From Mycobacterium sp. 1245111.1 (lineage in GTDB: Bacteria; Actinomycetota; Actinomycetes; Mycobacteriales; Mycobacteriaceae): 64,000 bases of DNA. Location: positions 1 through 64,000 of the forward strand of contig NZ_LZLV01000001.1 in assembly GCF_001673405.1 (NCBI RefSeq). The letters run 5' to 3'. Each line of letters begins with the position of its first letter. Within the stretch, counting starts at the first letter, position 1. The position numbers and the translations under genes are program-made. The notes below the pieces were generated by a model. That model made no database searches. It saw only the letters and a list, made by a program, of their open reading frames with translations, and had not been told where the DNA came from. Shown piece by piece: positions 52,823 to 63,813 of this stretch.

Positions 52823-54712
52823 CTAGGCCTGAGTCATCCGGTAGTAGGCGCCGCGGCGGGCCAGCAGCTCGCCGTGGTTGCCGTGCTCGACGATCTTGCC
52901 CGCCTCCATCACCATAATCACGTCGGCATCGCGGATCGTCGAAAGGCGATGGGCGACAATGAAACTCGTCCGGTCGCGGCGAAGTTCATGGGTGGCCTTG
53001 GCGATCAGCAACTCGGTACGGGTGTCCACCGAGCTGGTCGCCTCGTCCAGCACAAGCAGCTGCGGGCGGGCCAGGAATGCCCGCGCAATCGTGATCAGCT
53101 GCCGCTCGCCGGCGCTGATGTTGCTTCCGCCGTCGCTCACCTGGGTGTCGTAGCCGGCGGGCAGGGAATGCACGAACCGGTCGACGTAGGCCGCCTGGGC
53201 CGCCGCGACCACCTCCTCGTCGGAAGCGTCGGGCCGTCCGTAGGCGATGTTCTGCGCGATCGTCCCGCTGAACAACCAGGTGTCCTGCAGCACCATTCCG
53301 ATCCGTGAGCGCAGCGACTGCCGGCTGACCGTGGTGATGTCGACACCGTCGATCAGGATCCGGCCGGCGTCGACGTCGTAGAACCGCATCAGCAGGTTCA
53401 CCAACGTCGTCTTGCCCACCCCGGTCGGCCCGACGATTGCGACGGTGCTGCCCGGTTCGGCGGCAAACGACAGGTCGTCGATGACATTAACGCCCCCGGG
53501 CTGGTAGCCGAAGCTGACGTGGTCGAATTCCACTCGGCCCGTTGGCCCGTCGGGTAACGAGCCGGGGCTGTCGAAGGGCTCCTCGGGCTCGTCGAGCAGT
53601 TCGAACACCCGCTCGGCGCTGGCCACCCCGGACTGCAGCGCGTTGTACATCGAGGCCACCTGGTTCAGCGGCGCGTGGAACTGGCGCACGTACTGGATGA
53701 AGGCCTGGATGTTGCCGACGGTGATCTGCCCGGTCGCCACCTGAATGCCACCGACGATGGCGACGGCGACGTAGCTGAGGTTGCCGATGAACGTGGTCGC
53801 CGGCGCCACCATCCCCGAGATGAGTTGGGCGCCAAAGCTTGCCTCGTACATATCGTCGTTGAGCCGTCGGAACTCGTCTTCGGTCCGGGCCCGCTGCCCG
53901 TAGGTCCGCACCAGGGTGAAGCCGCTGTAGCTCTCTTCGATGTGCGCGTTGAGCCGGCCGGTGTTGGTCCACTGGGCGAGGAACAGCCGCTGCGAGCGCC
54001 GGGCGATCGCCCGCGTCACGACGATCGTCAGCGGCACGGTCAGCAGGGTCAGCCCGGTCAGCAGTGGCGAGATGCTCAGCATCATCACCAACACGGTCGC
54101 GACGGTAAGTACAGCACTGAGCAATTGGGTGATCGTCATCGACAGCGATGTCTGCAGGTTGTCGACGTCGTTGGTGACCCGGCTGAGGATTTCGCCCCGT
54201 CGGCGGGTGTCGAAGTAGGCCAGCGGCAGCCGGTGCAGCTTGTCTTCGACATCTGAGCGCAGCGCCTGCAGCGACCGTCGTACCGTGACGTTCAGCAGGC
54301 GGGCCTGCGCGTAAATCATCACCGCGGCAAGCAGATACATGCCGAGCGCCAGTGTGAGCGTGCGCGCAACAGCATCGAAGTCGACGCCGTGACCGGGTAC
54401 CACGTGCATTCCGGACAGCAGATCGGCGAAGGCGTTGTCGCCGTGGGCCCGCGCCGCCGCGACGGCCTGTTCCTTGGTCATGCCCGCGGGCAAGCGGCGG
54501 CCGATCACCCCGTTGAACAGCAGGTCGGTGGCATGGCCGAGAATCCGTGGCACCACAGCCCCGATGACGGTGCCCAGGATACTCAGCGCCATCACTGTGA
54601 TGGCCGTGTGCCGTTGCGGCGCAAGCAACTTCACCAGGCGGACCGTCGATCCCCTGAAATCCCGCGCCCGCATGGCCGGGGGAGCAGGCACCTCCCGCTT
54701 GACCGTCGTCAT
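52823..54712 (-). CDS. ABC exporter half-transporter (Rv1272c-like)
   Basis: The 629-residue fusion has a six-helix membrane domain (residues about 30-350) and a nucleotide-binding domain: Walker [14 protein letters not shown]-loop [10 protein letters not shown], signature ISAGERQL instead of LSGGQ, Walker [11 protein letters not shown] and the switch His in IVAHRLST. Its start overlaps the stop of the partner gene (ATGA). With the partner it should form a heterodimer of the TM287/288 type. M. tuberculosis Rv1272c has been reported to promote long-chain fatty-acid uptake when expressed in E. coli; substrate and direction here are open. Confidence 0.92.
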   Translation of the reverse strand: MTTVKREVPAPPAMRARDFRGSTVRLVKLLAPQRHTAITVMALSILGTVIGAVVPRILGHATDLLFNGVIGRRLPAGMTKEQAVAAARAHGDNAFADLLSGMHVVPGHGVDFDAVARTLTLALGMYLLAAVMIYAQARLLNVTVRRSLQALRSDVEDKLHRLPLAYFDTRRRGEILSRVTNDVDNLQTSLSMTITQLLSAVLTVATVLVMMLSISPLLTGLTLLTVPLTIVVTRAIARRSQRLFLAQWTNTGRLNAHIEESYSGFTLVRTYGQRARTEDEFRRLNDDMYEASFGAQLISGMVAPATTFIGNLSYVAVAIVGGIQVATGQITVGNIQAFIQYVRQFHAPLNQVASMYNALQSGVASAERVFELLDEPEEPFDSPGSLPDGPTGRVEFDHVSFGYQPGGVNVIDDLSFAAEPGSTVAIVGPTGVGKTTLVNLLMRFYDVDAGRILIDGVDITTVSRQSLRSRIGMVLQDTWLFSGTIAQNIAYGRPDASDEEVVAAAQAAYVDRFVHSLPAGYDTQVSDGGSNISAGERQLITIARAFLARPQLLVLDEATSSVDTRTELLIAKATHELRRDRTSFIVAHRLSTIRDADVIMVMEAGKIVEHGNHGELLARRGAYYRMTQA

Positions 54713-56457
54713 CGCGCACCGCCCACTTGGGCGTCCACCGACTGCGACTCGGCGAATTCACGGTAGGTGGGCGATTCCGTCATCAGCGATTCGTGGGTGC
54801 CGGCCCCGACGATCCGCCCGTCCTCGATGACGATCACCTGGTCGGCATCGATAATGGTCGAAATGCGTTGCGCGACAACTATCACCGTCGCATCTCCGCC
54901 CACCGATGCCAGCCTGCTGCGCACCACCGCGTCGGTGTGCACGTCGAGCGCGGAGAACGCGTCGTCGAACACATAAATCGCCGGACGCCGGATCACCGCC
55001 CGCGCGATCGCAATCCGCTGCCGCTGCCCGCCGGAGAAGTTGATCCCACCCTGCGCGACGCGCATCTGCAGGCCGTCGGGGTGGGCGCTGACGAAGTCGG
55101 CAGCCGCGACCCGCAGCGCCTCCCACATCTCGTCGTCGGTCACTATCCTTCCCTCGGCCGCACCGAACTGCAGGTTGTCGGCGACGGTTCCAGAGAACAG
55201 GTACCCGCGCTGCGGGACCAGGCCGATGGTTGACCACAACTCGTCGATATCGCGGTCGCGCACGTCGACACCGCCGATGCGGACGGCGCCAGAGGTCGCG
55301 TCGTACAACCGGCAGAGCAGCGCCACCAACGTCGACTTGCCCGAACCGGTGCTGCCGATGATCGCGGTCATGGTGCCGGGCCGTGCCGTCAACGAGATAT
55401 CCTGCAGCACAGCCCGATCCGCACCGGGATAGCGGAATGACGCGCCGTCGAGCTGAACCTCACCTAACGCCGCCGCCGGCCGCACCGGATTCGACGGGTT
55501 GCCGACGGCAGGAACAGTCGACAGCACCTCGGTGATGCGCTCGGCGCACACCGCGGCCCGGGGCAACACCATCACGGTCATGGTCGCCATCAGCACGGCC
55601 ATCAGGATCTGGGCGAAGTACACGAGGAACGCGATCAGCGATCCGACTTGCATCTGACCGCGGTCGATTCGCAAGCCGCCGAACCAGATCAGCGCCACGC
55701 TGGAGCAGTTGATGGTCAGCGTGGTGACCGGCAGCATCAGAGCCTGCCAGTTGCCGGCGGCCTGCGCGGTGCCGGACAGTGCCACGTTGGCCTCGTCGAA
55801 CCGCTCACGCTCGAAGCTCTCACGCGCGAATGCGCGCACCACGCGCACACCGGACAGCTGCTCGCGCATCACACGGTTGATGTTGTCAATCAACCGCTGC
55901 ATGCTGCGGAACAGCGGCAGTGTCCGGGAGATGATCCAGTAGTTCGCCACCACCAGCACCGGGACGCTGACCAGCAGCAGCCACGACAGCCCGGCGTCCT
56001 GATGGATTGCCATGGCGATACCTCCGACACACATGATCGGAGCGGCGACCAGCACCGTGAATCCCATTTGGGCCAGGAACTGGATCTGCCGCACGTCATT
56101 GGTGCTCCGGGTCAGCAGCGTCGGCGCACCGAAGCGGGCGGTCTCGTGTTCGGAGAAGGTCGTGACCCGATGGAACATCGCCGAGCGGAGGTCGCGGCCG
56201 ATGCCCATGCCGGCTCGGGAGCCGAAGTAGACCGCACCCACGGCGCACAGCACCTGTAGCGCCGTCACCGCGAACATCAGCCCGCCGAGGCGAACGATCG
56301 CGGCCGTGTCGCCCTTGGCGATGCCGTCGTCGATGATCGTGGCGTTGACCGTCGGCAGATACAGCGAGGCCAGGCTGCTGACCAACTGCAGCACCATCAC
56401 CGCCGCGACCAGCCATCGGTACGGCCGCACGAACTGGCGCAGCAGTGCCACGAGCAT
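54709..56457 (-). CDS. ABC exporter half-transporter (Rv1273c-like)
   Basis: The 582-residue partner has a six-helix membrane domain and a nucleotide-binding domain with Walker [15 protein letters not shown]-loop [11 protein letters not shown], canonical signature [14 protein letters not shown], but Walker [11 protein letters not shown], where Asp replaces the catalytic Glu, and IVVAQRIST, where Gln replaces the switch His. It therefore carries the degenerate Walker B and switch. ATG 56457 gives the length I recall for Rv1273c; the open frame upstream overlaps the divergent lprB promoter. It is the first gene of the two-gene operon. Confidence 0.92.
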   Translation of the reverse strand: MLVALLRQFVRPYRWLVAAVMVLQLVSSLASLYLPTVNATIIDDGIAKGDTAAIVRLGGLMFAVTALQVLCAVGAVYFGSRAGMGIGRDLRSAMFHRVTTFSEHETARFGAPTLLTRSTNDVRQIQFLAQMGFTVLVAAPIMCVGGIAMAIHQDAGLSWLLLVSVPVLVVANYWIISRTLPLFRSMQRLIDNINRVMREQLSGVRVVRAFARESFERERFDEANVALSGTAQAAGNWQALMLPVTTLTINCSSVALIWFGGLRIDRGQMQVGSLIAFLVYFAQILMAVLMATMTVMVLPRAAVCAERITEVLSTVPAVGNPSNPVRPAAALGEVQLDGASFRYPGADRAVLQDISLTARPGTMTAIIGSTGSGKSTLVALLCRLYDATSGAVRIGGVDVRDRDIDELWSTIGLVPQRGYLFSGTVADNLQFGAAEGRIVTDDEMWEALRVAAADFVSAHPDGLQMRVAQGGINFSGGQRQRIAIARAVIRRPAIYVFDDAFSALDVHTDAVVRSRLASVGGDATVIVVAQRISTIIDADQVIVIEDGRIVGAGTHESLMTESPTYREFAESQSVDAQVGGAR

Positions 56458-56565
56458 CTGGTAACTCTTGCACACCAGAAACCACAGCTCACCGCGTGTG
56501 CGATGGTTGCCCAAAGGTCGTGCCGCTACAGTGCAACCTGTGATCACCAGAAGGTGCGGGTAGCG

Positions 56566-57110
56566 GTGCGACGTAACGTGGCGGCACTTGCGTGCGCGGC
56601 GGCAATCTTGGTTCCGATGGCGGCCGCGTGCTCCGATTCCGGTTCCAACCATTCCCAGTCAGGCGGGTCGACCGCGTCCCCGTCGGGGAACGGGAGCCAT
56701 GGACCGTCGTTTCCGCAGTGTGGCGGCGTCACCGACGAGACGGTGAACAAGCTGACTCAGATCAATGGGCTGGTCAACACCGCCAAAAACTCGGTGGGCT
56801 GCCAGTGGCTGGCCGGCGGTGGCATCCTGGGGCCGCACTTCTCGTTTTCGTGGTATCGCGGCAGCCCCATCGGACGCGAGCGCAAGACCGAGGAGCTGTC
56901 GCGGTCCAGCGTCGAAGACCTCAACATCAGCGGCCACAACGGCTTCATCGCGATCGGCAACGACCCGCAATTGGGTGATTCGCTGTGCGAGGTGGGCATC
57001 CAATTCAACGACGACTTTTTCGAGTGGTCGGTGAACTTCAACCAGAAGCCGTACCCTGACGCCTGCAACATCGCCAAAGAGCTTGCGCGCCAAACGATTG
57101 CGAATGGCAA

Positions 57111-57114
<4 letters not shown>
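56566..57114 (+). CDS. lprB: Lipoprotein LprB
   Basis: The product has 182 residues from GTG 56566. The signal peptide (RRNVAALACAAAILVPMAAA) ends at a lipobox AAAC with the lipidated Cys. After a Ser/Gly-rich linker the mature domain has FPQCGGV, VGCQWLAGG, SLCEVG and DACNIA cysteines and closely resembles M. tuberculosis LprB (Rv1274). It is anchored outside the membrane; its function is not established. A GTG four codons upstream is an alternative start. The TGA stop overlaps the lprC ATG. Confidence 0.92.
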
Positions 57115-57871
<757 letters not shown>

Positions 57872-57887
<16 letters not shown>

Positions 57888-58105
57888 ATAATGCCGGACG
57901 CTTGGTGATCCCAAAGTCGCTCCGCGAGCAGTCGGGTATCACCGCGGGTGAGGTAGAGGTGTCGCTGGACGGGGCCGCCATTCGCATCGAAAGTCCGGTT
58001 GCCGAAGACCTTGTCGAAGAGGACGGGCTTCTGTTGCTGCCCGGCGGTGGCCAGGAGCTTGACGCCGACGCGGTCAGGGAGTTGCGCCTTGCCGACCAGC
58101 GGTGA
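57872..58105 (+). CDS. vapB: AbrB-type antitoxin VapB
   Basis: The 77-residue protein begins MRTTIDNAGRLVIPKSLREQ, the SpoVT/AbrB DNA-binding fold, followed by LDGAAIRIESP. The C-terminal acidic tail (EEDGLLLLPGGGQELDAD) would wrap the toxin. It resembles M. tuberculosis VapB27/40/46-type antitoxins. It neutralises the PIN toxin of the next gene, which overlaps its 3' end or starts just after it. Its promoter is embedded in an inverted repeat. It is inserted between lprC and the sixA-like gene. Confidence 0.9.
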
Positions 58106-58523
58106 ACATGTGCTGGTTGACACCAGCGCGGCACTTGCCTTGGCGCAGCGTGAGAATCCCTTTCACCGTGCCGCGAAAGCCAGACTGCTTCGATGCCGGC
58201 GTGGGATGGCCGGGCACGCCGCGGTGGAATTGTTGTCGGTGCTGACCCGATTGCCTGCACCCCAGCGTCTCAGTCCGGTTGCGGCGCTGCGGCTTCAGGA
58301 GACGAATTTCCCGGAATCTCGGTTCTTGTCGGCAGCGGACACCAAGGCCCTGTTACGAGAGTTGGCCCAAGCGGGGCTCGCCGGCGGCAGCATCTACGAC
58401 GGCCTGGTCGGCGCGGCCGCACGCAAGCACAGGCTGCCCCTCATCAGCTGCGATCGACGGGCGGAACCGACGTATCACCTGCTCGGCGTCGATTATGAGT
58501 TGTTAGCGCCGATTTCGCAGTAG
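58089..58523 (+). CDS. vapC: PIN-domain toxin VapC
   Basis: The PIN-domain endoribonuclease has LVDTSAALALAQ with the first acidic residue, GHAAVELLSVLTRLP with the conserved Glu, GGSIYDGLVGAAARKHRL with the third acid, and LISCDRRA with the fourth. All metal-binding acids are present, so it should cleave RNA. The start is uncertain: TTG 58089 has GGGAG eight bases upstream and overlaps vapB by 17 bases; GTG 58110, four bases after the vapB stop, gives 137 residues and a more usual VapC N-terminus. Either way the pair is cotranscribed. Confidence 0.88.
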   Translation: MPTSGEHVLVDTSAALALAQRENPFHRAAKARLLRCRRGMAGHAAVELLSVLTRLPAPQRLSPVAALRLQETNFPESRFLSAADTKALLRELAQAGLAGGSIYDGLVGAAARKHRLPLISCDRRAEPTYHLLGVDYELLAPISQ

Positions 58524-58669
58524 CGATTGGCGCCGGGGAATCGGTGCTGCTCACAATTCGGGCACGTCGCCGCCACCTATCAGCCGGACCTTCGGTGAAC
58601 CACAGGGAGTTCACAGCCAGTGCAATTTATTGACACCCGAAAGGGTCACTGGCCCATCATCGAGCCCTA

Positions 58670-58675
58670 TACGAT
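58670..58675 (+). promoter_or_regulatory. Leaderless -10 element of the gene at 58682
   Basis: TACGAT followed by six bases and the ATG at 58682. No Shine-Dalgarno sequence is present. Confidence 0.5.
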
Positions 58676-58681
58676 CGACGA

Positions 58682-59269
58682 ATGTCTGAGACACCTTCAC
58701 ACGAGCCATCGTCCGCATCCGAGGACGTCACCGAATCCACCCACGCGTCTACTGCCACGCCGGCAACGACTACGACGACTTCGCATGCAAGTCCGTCGAA
58801 GCTGCCGTTGTGGCTCGCGGTGGCGGCCTTGGTGCTGGCGATCCTCGGCGTCGCGGGCGCCGCGTACGGGTATTTCTACCCGAACGCGAGCGCCGCTGCC
58901 TCGGGCAAGTACAGCGACCAGCAGCGCAACGACGCCAAGAAGAAGATCTGTGAGACCTTCAAGATCGTCGACCGCGCCGTGGTCAGGAATTCCCACCTGA
59001 AGAACCCGGAGAACGGCGGGCCAATCGGTGCGCTCTCGGTCGCGACCGCCCAGCGATTCGCCTTCTACGACGGCGGCGCTTTCCTCCGCGACCGGGTCGC
59101 CGACCAGCCAGCTACTCCGAAAGACCTGGCGGACAACGCGAACGCGCTCGGCACCCAGCTCGAGGAACTTGCCATCGGCTACCTGGCCGGCGCGCAGGAC
59201 TTCGCGCAGGACGAGCTGCGTCAGAATCTCGACGACAAGATCAAGAAGATCGTCGAGATCTGCAAATAA
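58682..59269 (+). CDS. Single-pass membrane protein of unknown function
   Basis: The 195-residue protein has a Ser/Thr/Ala-rich cytoplasmic N-terminus (residues 1-40), one transmembrane helix (PLWLAVAALVLAILGVAGAA at about 42-61), and an outer domain of about 125 residues with helices and only two cysteines (KKICETF and the C-terminal EICK), which may pair. It resembles the many Mce-associated-like or hypothetical single-pass proteins of mycobacteria, but no family is certain. It is monocistronic and converges on the sixA-like gene 16 bases away. Confidence 0.78.
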   Translation: MSETPSHEPSSASEDVTESTHASTATPATTTTTSHASPSKLPLWLAVAALVLAILGVAGAAYGYFYPNASAAASGKYSDQQRNDAKKKICETFKIVDRAVVRNSHLKNPENGGPIGALSVATAQRFAFYDGGAFLRDRVADQPATPKDLADNANALGTQLEELAIGYLAGAQDFAQDELRQNLDDKIKKIVEICK

Positions 59270-59285
59270 CCCGACGTAGCCGCGG

Positions 59286-59792
59286 TTAACGCGGCACGTG
59301 GAAGTCGACTAGCTGGGCGGACCCGAGTTCGAGGTCCGCCCAGCTGCCGTTGAGACGCAGCATCGCCATCGCCGACGTCGGAAACTTCATCGAGATGCGT
59401 TCGGCGGCATCACTGTTGGTGGTTTCGGGGTCCGCGAGTGCCAACGCCAGTGCGCTGGTGGTCGGCTCGTGTCCGACCACCAGCAACGTACGGACCTCGT
59501 CGCCGACGCCGTTGATCTCGTCGATCACGATGCCCGGCGTGGAGTCGTAGAGCCTGTCGACGTAGCGGACCGGCGCGTCAATCCCGGTGCGCGCCAACGT
59601 TTCGCGGGTGCGGGTCGCCGTCGAGCAAAGCACCAGATCGATCGTCGGAAGTTGGCCGCGCAACCAGTCGCCGGCCAGCCCGGCTTCGCGCTGACCACGC
59701 GGTGCCAGCGGTCGGTCGTGGTCGGCGACCCCCTCGGGGTAGGCCGACTTCGCGTGACGCATCAGCACCAGGGTGCGGTCGTGGTCGCTCAC
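59286..59792 (-). CDS. SixA-type phosphohistidine phosphatase (Rv1276c-like)
   Basis: This 168-residue histidine-phosphatase family enzyme has the nucleophile motif LVLMRHAKSAYPEG near the N-terminus, DRPLAPRGQREA, LCSTATRTRETL and the second His in LLVVGHEPTTSALA. SixA-like enzymes remove phosphate from phosphohistidine, as in histidine phosphotransfer proteins; the partner here is unknown. GTG 59792 fits the family start; the upstream frame runs into the promoter of the next gene. Position and sequence match Rv1276c. Confidence 0.9.
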   Translation of the reverse strand: MSDHDRTLVLMRHAKSAYPEGVADHDRPLAPRGQREAGLAGDWLRGQLPTIDLVLCSTATRTRETLARTGIDAPVRYVDRLYDSTPGIVIDEINGVGDEVRTLLVVGHEPTTSALALALADPETTNSDAAERISMKFPTSAMAMLRLNGSWADLELGSAQLVDFHVPR

Positions 59793-59983
59793 CCGGTCGA
59801 GGCTACCCGGTGGCCTTTGGGGCTCCTGTGGCTGATGTGACGCCTGCGCATCGATGAGGTGGCCCGGTTTCGATGCGCGGCGGACCTGCCGATCGAGGTC
59901 CCCGGACTTGTCGGCGGGCGGTCCTAAACTCTCGTTGCCCGGTCGAAGTTTGGCCGGACATACGTAGAAGGGACGGCATCGCA

Positions 59984-61147
59984 ATGCGATTCGTGCACAC
60001 CGCCGACTGGCAACTGGGCATGACCCGTCACTTCCTGGCGGGCGAAGCGCAGCCGCGCTACTCGGCGGCCCGGCGTGACGCGGTGGCCGGGCTAGGCCCG
60101 CTGGCGGCCGACGCCGGCGCGGAGTTCGTCGTGGTGTCCGGCGACGTGTTCGAGCACAATCAGCTCGCTCCGGCGGTCATCAGCCAGTCACTGGAAGCCA
60201 TGCGCGCCATCGGGATTCCGGTCTACCTGTTGCCCGGCAACCACGACCCGCTGGACGCCTCCTCGGTGTACACCAGCGCGCTGTTCAGAGCCGAGTGCCC
60301 GGCCAACGTGCACGTGCTCGATCGGGCCGGCGTCCACGACGTCCGGCCTGGGCTCCAGATCGTCGCGGCGCCGTGGCGGTCCAAGGCGCCGACCACTGAT
60401 CTGGTTGCCGAGGTGCTCGAAGGCGTGCCGGTCGACGGGGTCACCCGGGTGCTCGTCGCCCACGGCGGCGTCGACGTGCTCGACCCCGATCCGACTAAGC
60501 CGTCACTGATCCGCCTGGCCGGCGTCGAAGATGCGCTGGCGCGCGGGGCAATCCACTACGTGGCGCTCGGCGACAAGCATTCGCTCACCGACGTGGGAAG
60601 CACCGGTCGGGTCTGGTACTCCGGCTCGCCGGAGGTCACCAACTACGACGATGTCGAGGCCGATCCCGGCCACGTACTGATCGTCGACCTCGAGGAGGCG
60701 GATCCGCAGCGTCGCGTGACGGTCGATTCCCCACGCGTCGGCCGCTGGCGGTTCAGCACGCTGAACCGGGACGTGAACAACAGCCGCGACATCGCCGACC
60801 TGGACATGAACCTCGACCTGATGCCCGACAAGGATCGAACCGTGTTGCGGCTGGCCCTGATTGGCTCGCTGACCGTCACCAATCGCGCCGCGCTGGACGC
60901 CTGCCTAGACAAGTATTCGCGGCTGTTCGCGTCGCTGCGGGTGTGGGACAGCCACAGCGACCTCGCGGTGATCCCGGCCGACGGCGAATTCAGCGACCTG
61001 GGTATCGGCGGGTTCGCCGCCGACGCGGTCGAGGAGTTGATGAAGGCCGCCCGCGCCGACGATGACGCCGCGGGTGACGCGCAGGCAGCGCTGGCCTTGT
61101 TGTTGCGGCTGACCGACCACGGTCGGCAGGGCCGGGGTGCGGCATGA
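59984..61147 (+). CDS. SbcD/Mre11-like nuclease (Rv1277-like)
   Basis: The 387-residue metallophosphoesterase has FVHTADWQLGM, VVSGDVFEHNQL, LLPGNHDPLD, VLVAHGGVD and VALGDKHS, the five motifs of Mre11/SbcD-type nucleases with their metal-binding Asp, His and Asn. The C-terminal part forms the capping and ATPase-binding region. It would process DNA ends together with the ATPase encoded next, with which it overlaps by ATGA. ATG 59984 has AAGGGA upstream. Matches Rv1277. Confidence 0.92.
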   Translation: MRFVHTADWQLGMTRHFLAGEAQPRYSAARRDAVAGLGPLAADAGAEFVVVSGDVFEHNQLAPAVISQSLEAMRAIGIPVYLLPGNHDPLDASSVYTSALFRAECPANVHVLDRAGVHDVRPGLQIVAAPWRSKAPTTDLVAEVLEGVPVDGVTRVLVAHGGVDVLDPDPTKPSLIRLAGVEDALARGAIHYVALGDKHSLTDVGSTGRVWYSGSPEVTNYDDVEADPGHVLIVDLEEADPQRRVTVDSPRVGRWRFSTLNRDVNNSRDIADLDMNLDLMPDKDRTVLRLALIGSLTVTNRAALDACLDKYSRLFASLRVWDSHSDLAVIPADGEFSDLGIGGFAADAVEELMKAARADDDAAGDAQAALALLLRLTDHGRQGRGAA

Positions 61148-63756
61148 AGTTGCATCGATTGGTCTTGAAGAACTATCGCGGAATCGCCCACCGCGAGATC
61201 GACTTTCCCGACCACGGCGTGGTCGTGGTGTCGGGCGCCAACGAGATCGGCAAGTCGTCGATGGTCGAGGCATTGGATCTGCTGCTGGAATCCAAGGACC
61301 GTTCGACGAAGAAAGAAGTCAAGCAGGTCAAGCCGACCCACGCCGACGTCGGATCCGAGATCACCGCCGAGATCAGCGCCGGCCCTTACCGTTTCATCTA
61401 TCACAAGCGATTCCACAAAAGGCCCGAGACCCAGCTGACGGTCCTGGAGCCGCGCCGCGAACAGCACAGCGGCGACGAGGCCCACGACAGGGTGCAGGCC
61501 ATGCTGGCCGAGACCGTAGACACCGAATTATGGCATGCCCAAAGGGTTTTGCAGGCCACTTCGACGGATGCGGTAAGCCTGTCCGGCTGCGACGCGCTGA
61601 CCCGGGCACTGGACGTCGCCGCCGGTGACACGGCGGCGTTGTCGGGCACCGAGCCGCTGCTGATCGAGCGGATCGACAAGGAATACGCCCGGTACTTCAC
61701 CTCGACCGGCCGTCCCACCGGCGAATGGATGGTCGCGATCAAGGCATTGGAGGCCGCCAACCAGGAAGTCGAGCGTTGCGCCGCGGCGGTCGCCGAGGTC
61801 GACGACCGGGTGCAGCGGCACGCTGCGCTCACGGTTGAGCTGGCCGAACTGGTGGAGCAGCGGCAGGCCGCCGCGTCGAGGCAGACCGCCGCGCAAGCCG
61901 CCGCCGACGAGATCGACCGGCTCGCCGAGCAATTGAGGGAGGCCGAGCTGATTGCCGCGGCCGCGGCCGCGACAAGCACCGCGTCAACAGTTGCCCTCGC
62001 CGAGCGGATTCGGCTGCGTGACGAAAACGACTCGCGCGCAGCCACAGTCGCGGCACTGGAAGAGGAAGCCCGTGAGGTCGGCGAAGCCCAGGCGATCGCG
62101 CGCGACGTCACGGTCGAGGCCGACGCCGTGGTCGAGCGGTCCGATCAACTTCTCGCCGCCGCCCGGGAACGCGCCGAGACCGCCCGACAGGCTGTCGACG
62201 ATCTGGCCCGCCGCGAAGAGACGCAGCGGCTGACCGCCAGGCTCGCGAAAATCGATGCCGCGGTGAGCGAACGCGACGAGGTGGCGCGGGAGCTGTCGGC
62301 CATCGCCATGACCGACGACTCGCTGCGTCAGATCGAACAAGCCGCCGCCGCGGTCGATCGGGCCGAGGGGCAGCTCGCATTGATCTCGGCGACAGTCGAA
62401 TTCGTCGCCGCCGCCGACGTCGAACTGGTCGTCGGTGATCAGCGTGTGTCGCTGCCGGCCGGCGAGACCTGGTCGACGGTCGCGACCACCGCCACCGAGG
62501 TCGTGATTCCCGGCATTGTGACCTCCCGCGTCACACCCGGAGCGTCGGCGCTCGACATTCAAGAAAAATACGCTGCAGCGCAAGCGAAGTTGGCCGCGGC
62601 GTTGGTGGCTGCTGGGGTTGACGACCTGGCCGCGGCGCGCCAGGCCGATGAGCGGCGCCGCGAATTGCGGAGCACCCGCGATCAGCTCACCGCGACTCTG
62701 TGCGGCCTGTCCGGCGATGACGACGTCGAGCAGCTTCGGGCTCGATTGGCCGAATTGCAGGAATTGCCAGCTCTTTCCGGCGATGTCGATGCTGGGGCCG
62801 CGCGCGCCGAGCTCCTCGAGGCGGTCGCCGCTCGCGCGCAGGCCGAGGTCGACTGTGAGACGCACCGCAAGGTTGCGGCGCTGGCGATGAGCAAGCTCAC
62901 CGAGATCACCGCGCAGGCCACGCGCGTGCAGGACAAGCTGGTGACGCAGCGAGCCGAGCTGTTTATCGTCGCCGACCGGTTGGCCGAACAGCGTGCCGCC
63001 GTTCCCGACGAGAAGCTGACCGCGGATGTCGATGCCCACACGGAGGCGGCCGCTACCGCTGCGAGCCGAGTCGCCGAGTTGGCTGAGCAGTTGGCCGCGA
63101 AGGCGCCCGAGGCCGTCGCCACCGAGCTGGCCGATGCGGTCGAGGCCGCCGAGGGACTGCGTCAGCGTCACGACGATGTCACGCGTACTTTGCATGAGAT
63201 CGCCGCCCAGCTCACGGTTTTCGGCACCGAGGGGCGCAAGGGCAAGCTCGATGCAGCCGAGATCGAGCTCGAGCATGCTCGCGACGAGTACGACCGGGTC
63301 GGGCGCCGGGCCCGAGCGGTGCAGTTGCTGCGTGAGGTGATGACGCGGCACCGGGACACCACGCGGCTGCGCTATGTCGAGCCGTATCGCGCCGAACTGC
63401 AGCGGCTTGGCCGACCCGTGTTCGGCGAGAGCTTCGAAGTCGACGTCGACAGCGACCTGTGCATCCAAAACCGGACACTCGACGGCCGAACCGTTCCGTA
63501 CGAGTCGCTGTCGGGTGGGGCCAAGGAGCAACTCGGAATCCTGGCCCGGTTGGCCGGCGCGGCCTTGGTCGCGAAGGACGACGCGGTCCCGATCCTGATC
63601 GACGACGCGCTCGGCTTCACCGATCCCGAACGGCTGGTCAAGATGGCCGCGGTGTTCGACACGCTGGGGGAGCGCGGCCAGGTCATCGTATTGACCTGCA
63701 CGCCAGCCCGATACGACGGCGTCAAGGACGCGCAGCGGATTGAGTTGTGCGCCTAG
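61144..63756 (+). CDS. SbcC/Rad50-like ATPase without zinc hook (Rv1278-like)
   Basis: The 870-residue SMC-like ATPase has Walker A GANEIGKSSMVEALD at about residue 33, a long Ala/Glu/Arg-rich coiled coil (about 200-760) interrupted by a globular segment, a signature LSGGAKEQLGILARLAG and Walker B PILIDDALGFTD near the C-terminus. No CxxC hook motif occurs, so dimerisation must differ from Rad50; the layout is closer to the YhaN/YhaO type. It works with the nuclease encoded just upstream. Length and position match Rv1278. Confidence 0.9.
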   Translation: MKLHRLVLKNYRGIAHREIDFPDHGVVVVSGANEIGKSSMVEALDLLLESKDRSTKKEVKQVKPTHADVGSEITAEISAGPYRFIYHKRFHKRPETQLTVLEPRREQHSGDEAHDRVQAMLAETVDTELWHAQRVLQATSTDAVSLSGCDALTRALDVAAGDTAALSGTEPLLIERIDKEYARYFTSTGRPTGEWMVAIKALEAANQEVERCAAAVAEVDDRVQRHAALTVELAELVEQRQAAASRQTAAQAAADEIDRLAEQLREAELIAAAAAATSTASTVALAERIRLRDENDSRAATVAALEEEAREVGEAQAIARDVTVEADAVVERSDQLLAAARERAETARQAVDDLARREETQRLTARLAKIDAAVSERDEVARELSAIAMTDDSLRQIEQAAAAVDRAEGQLALISATVEFVAAADVELVVGDQRVSLPAGETWSTVATTATEVVIPGIVTSRVTPGASALDIQEKYAAAQAKLAAALVAAGVDDLAAARQADERRRELRSTRDQLTATLCGLSGDDDVEQLRARLAELQELPALSGDVDAGAARAELLEAVAARAQAEVDCETHRKVAALAMSKLTEITAQATRVQDKLVTQRAELFIVADRLAEQRAAVPDEKLTADVDAHTEAAATAASRVAELAEQLAAKAPEAVATELADAVEAAEGLRQRHDDVTRTLHEIAAQLTVFGTEGRKGKLDAAEIELEHARDEYDRVGRRARAVQLLREVMTRHRDTTRLRYVEPYRAELQRLGRPVFGESFEVDVDSDLCIQNRTLDGRTVPYESLSGGAKEQLGILARLAGAALVAKDDAVPILIDDALGFTDPERLVKMAAVFDTLGERGQVIVLTCTPARYDGVKDAQRIELCA

Positions 63757-63813
63757 GGGTTGGCTCGACGGCCGGCGAGAATTTCGACAACGTAACACCC
63801 CTCAGCAAGGCAG

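Noticed and set aside
61984-63798. Minus-strand open frame of 604 codons opposite the Rad50-like gene
   Set aside because: It lies wholly against a gene with intact ABC motifs; its product has no recognisable domain. Long antisense frames are expected in Ala-rich coiled-coil coding DNA at high GC.
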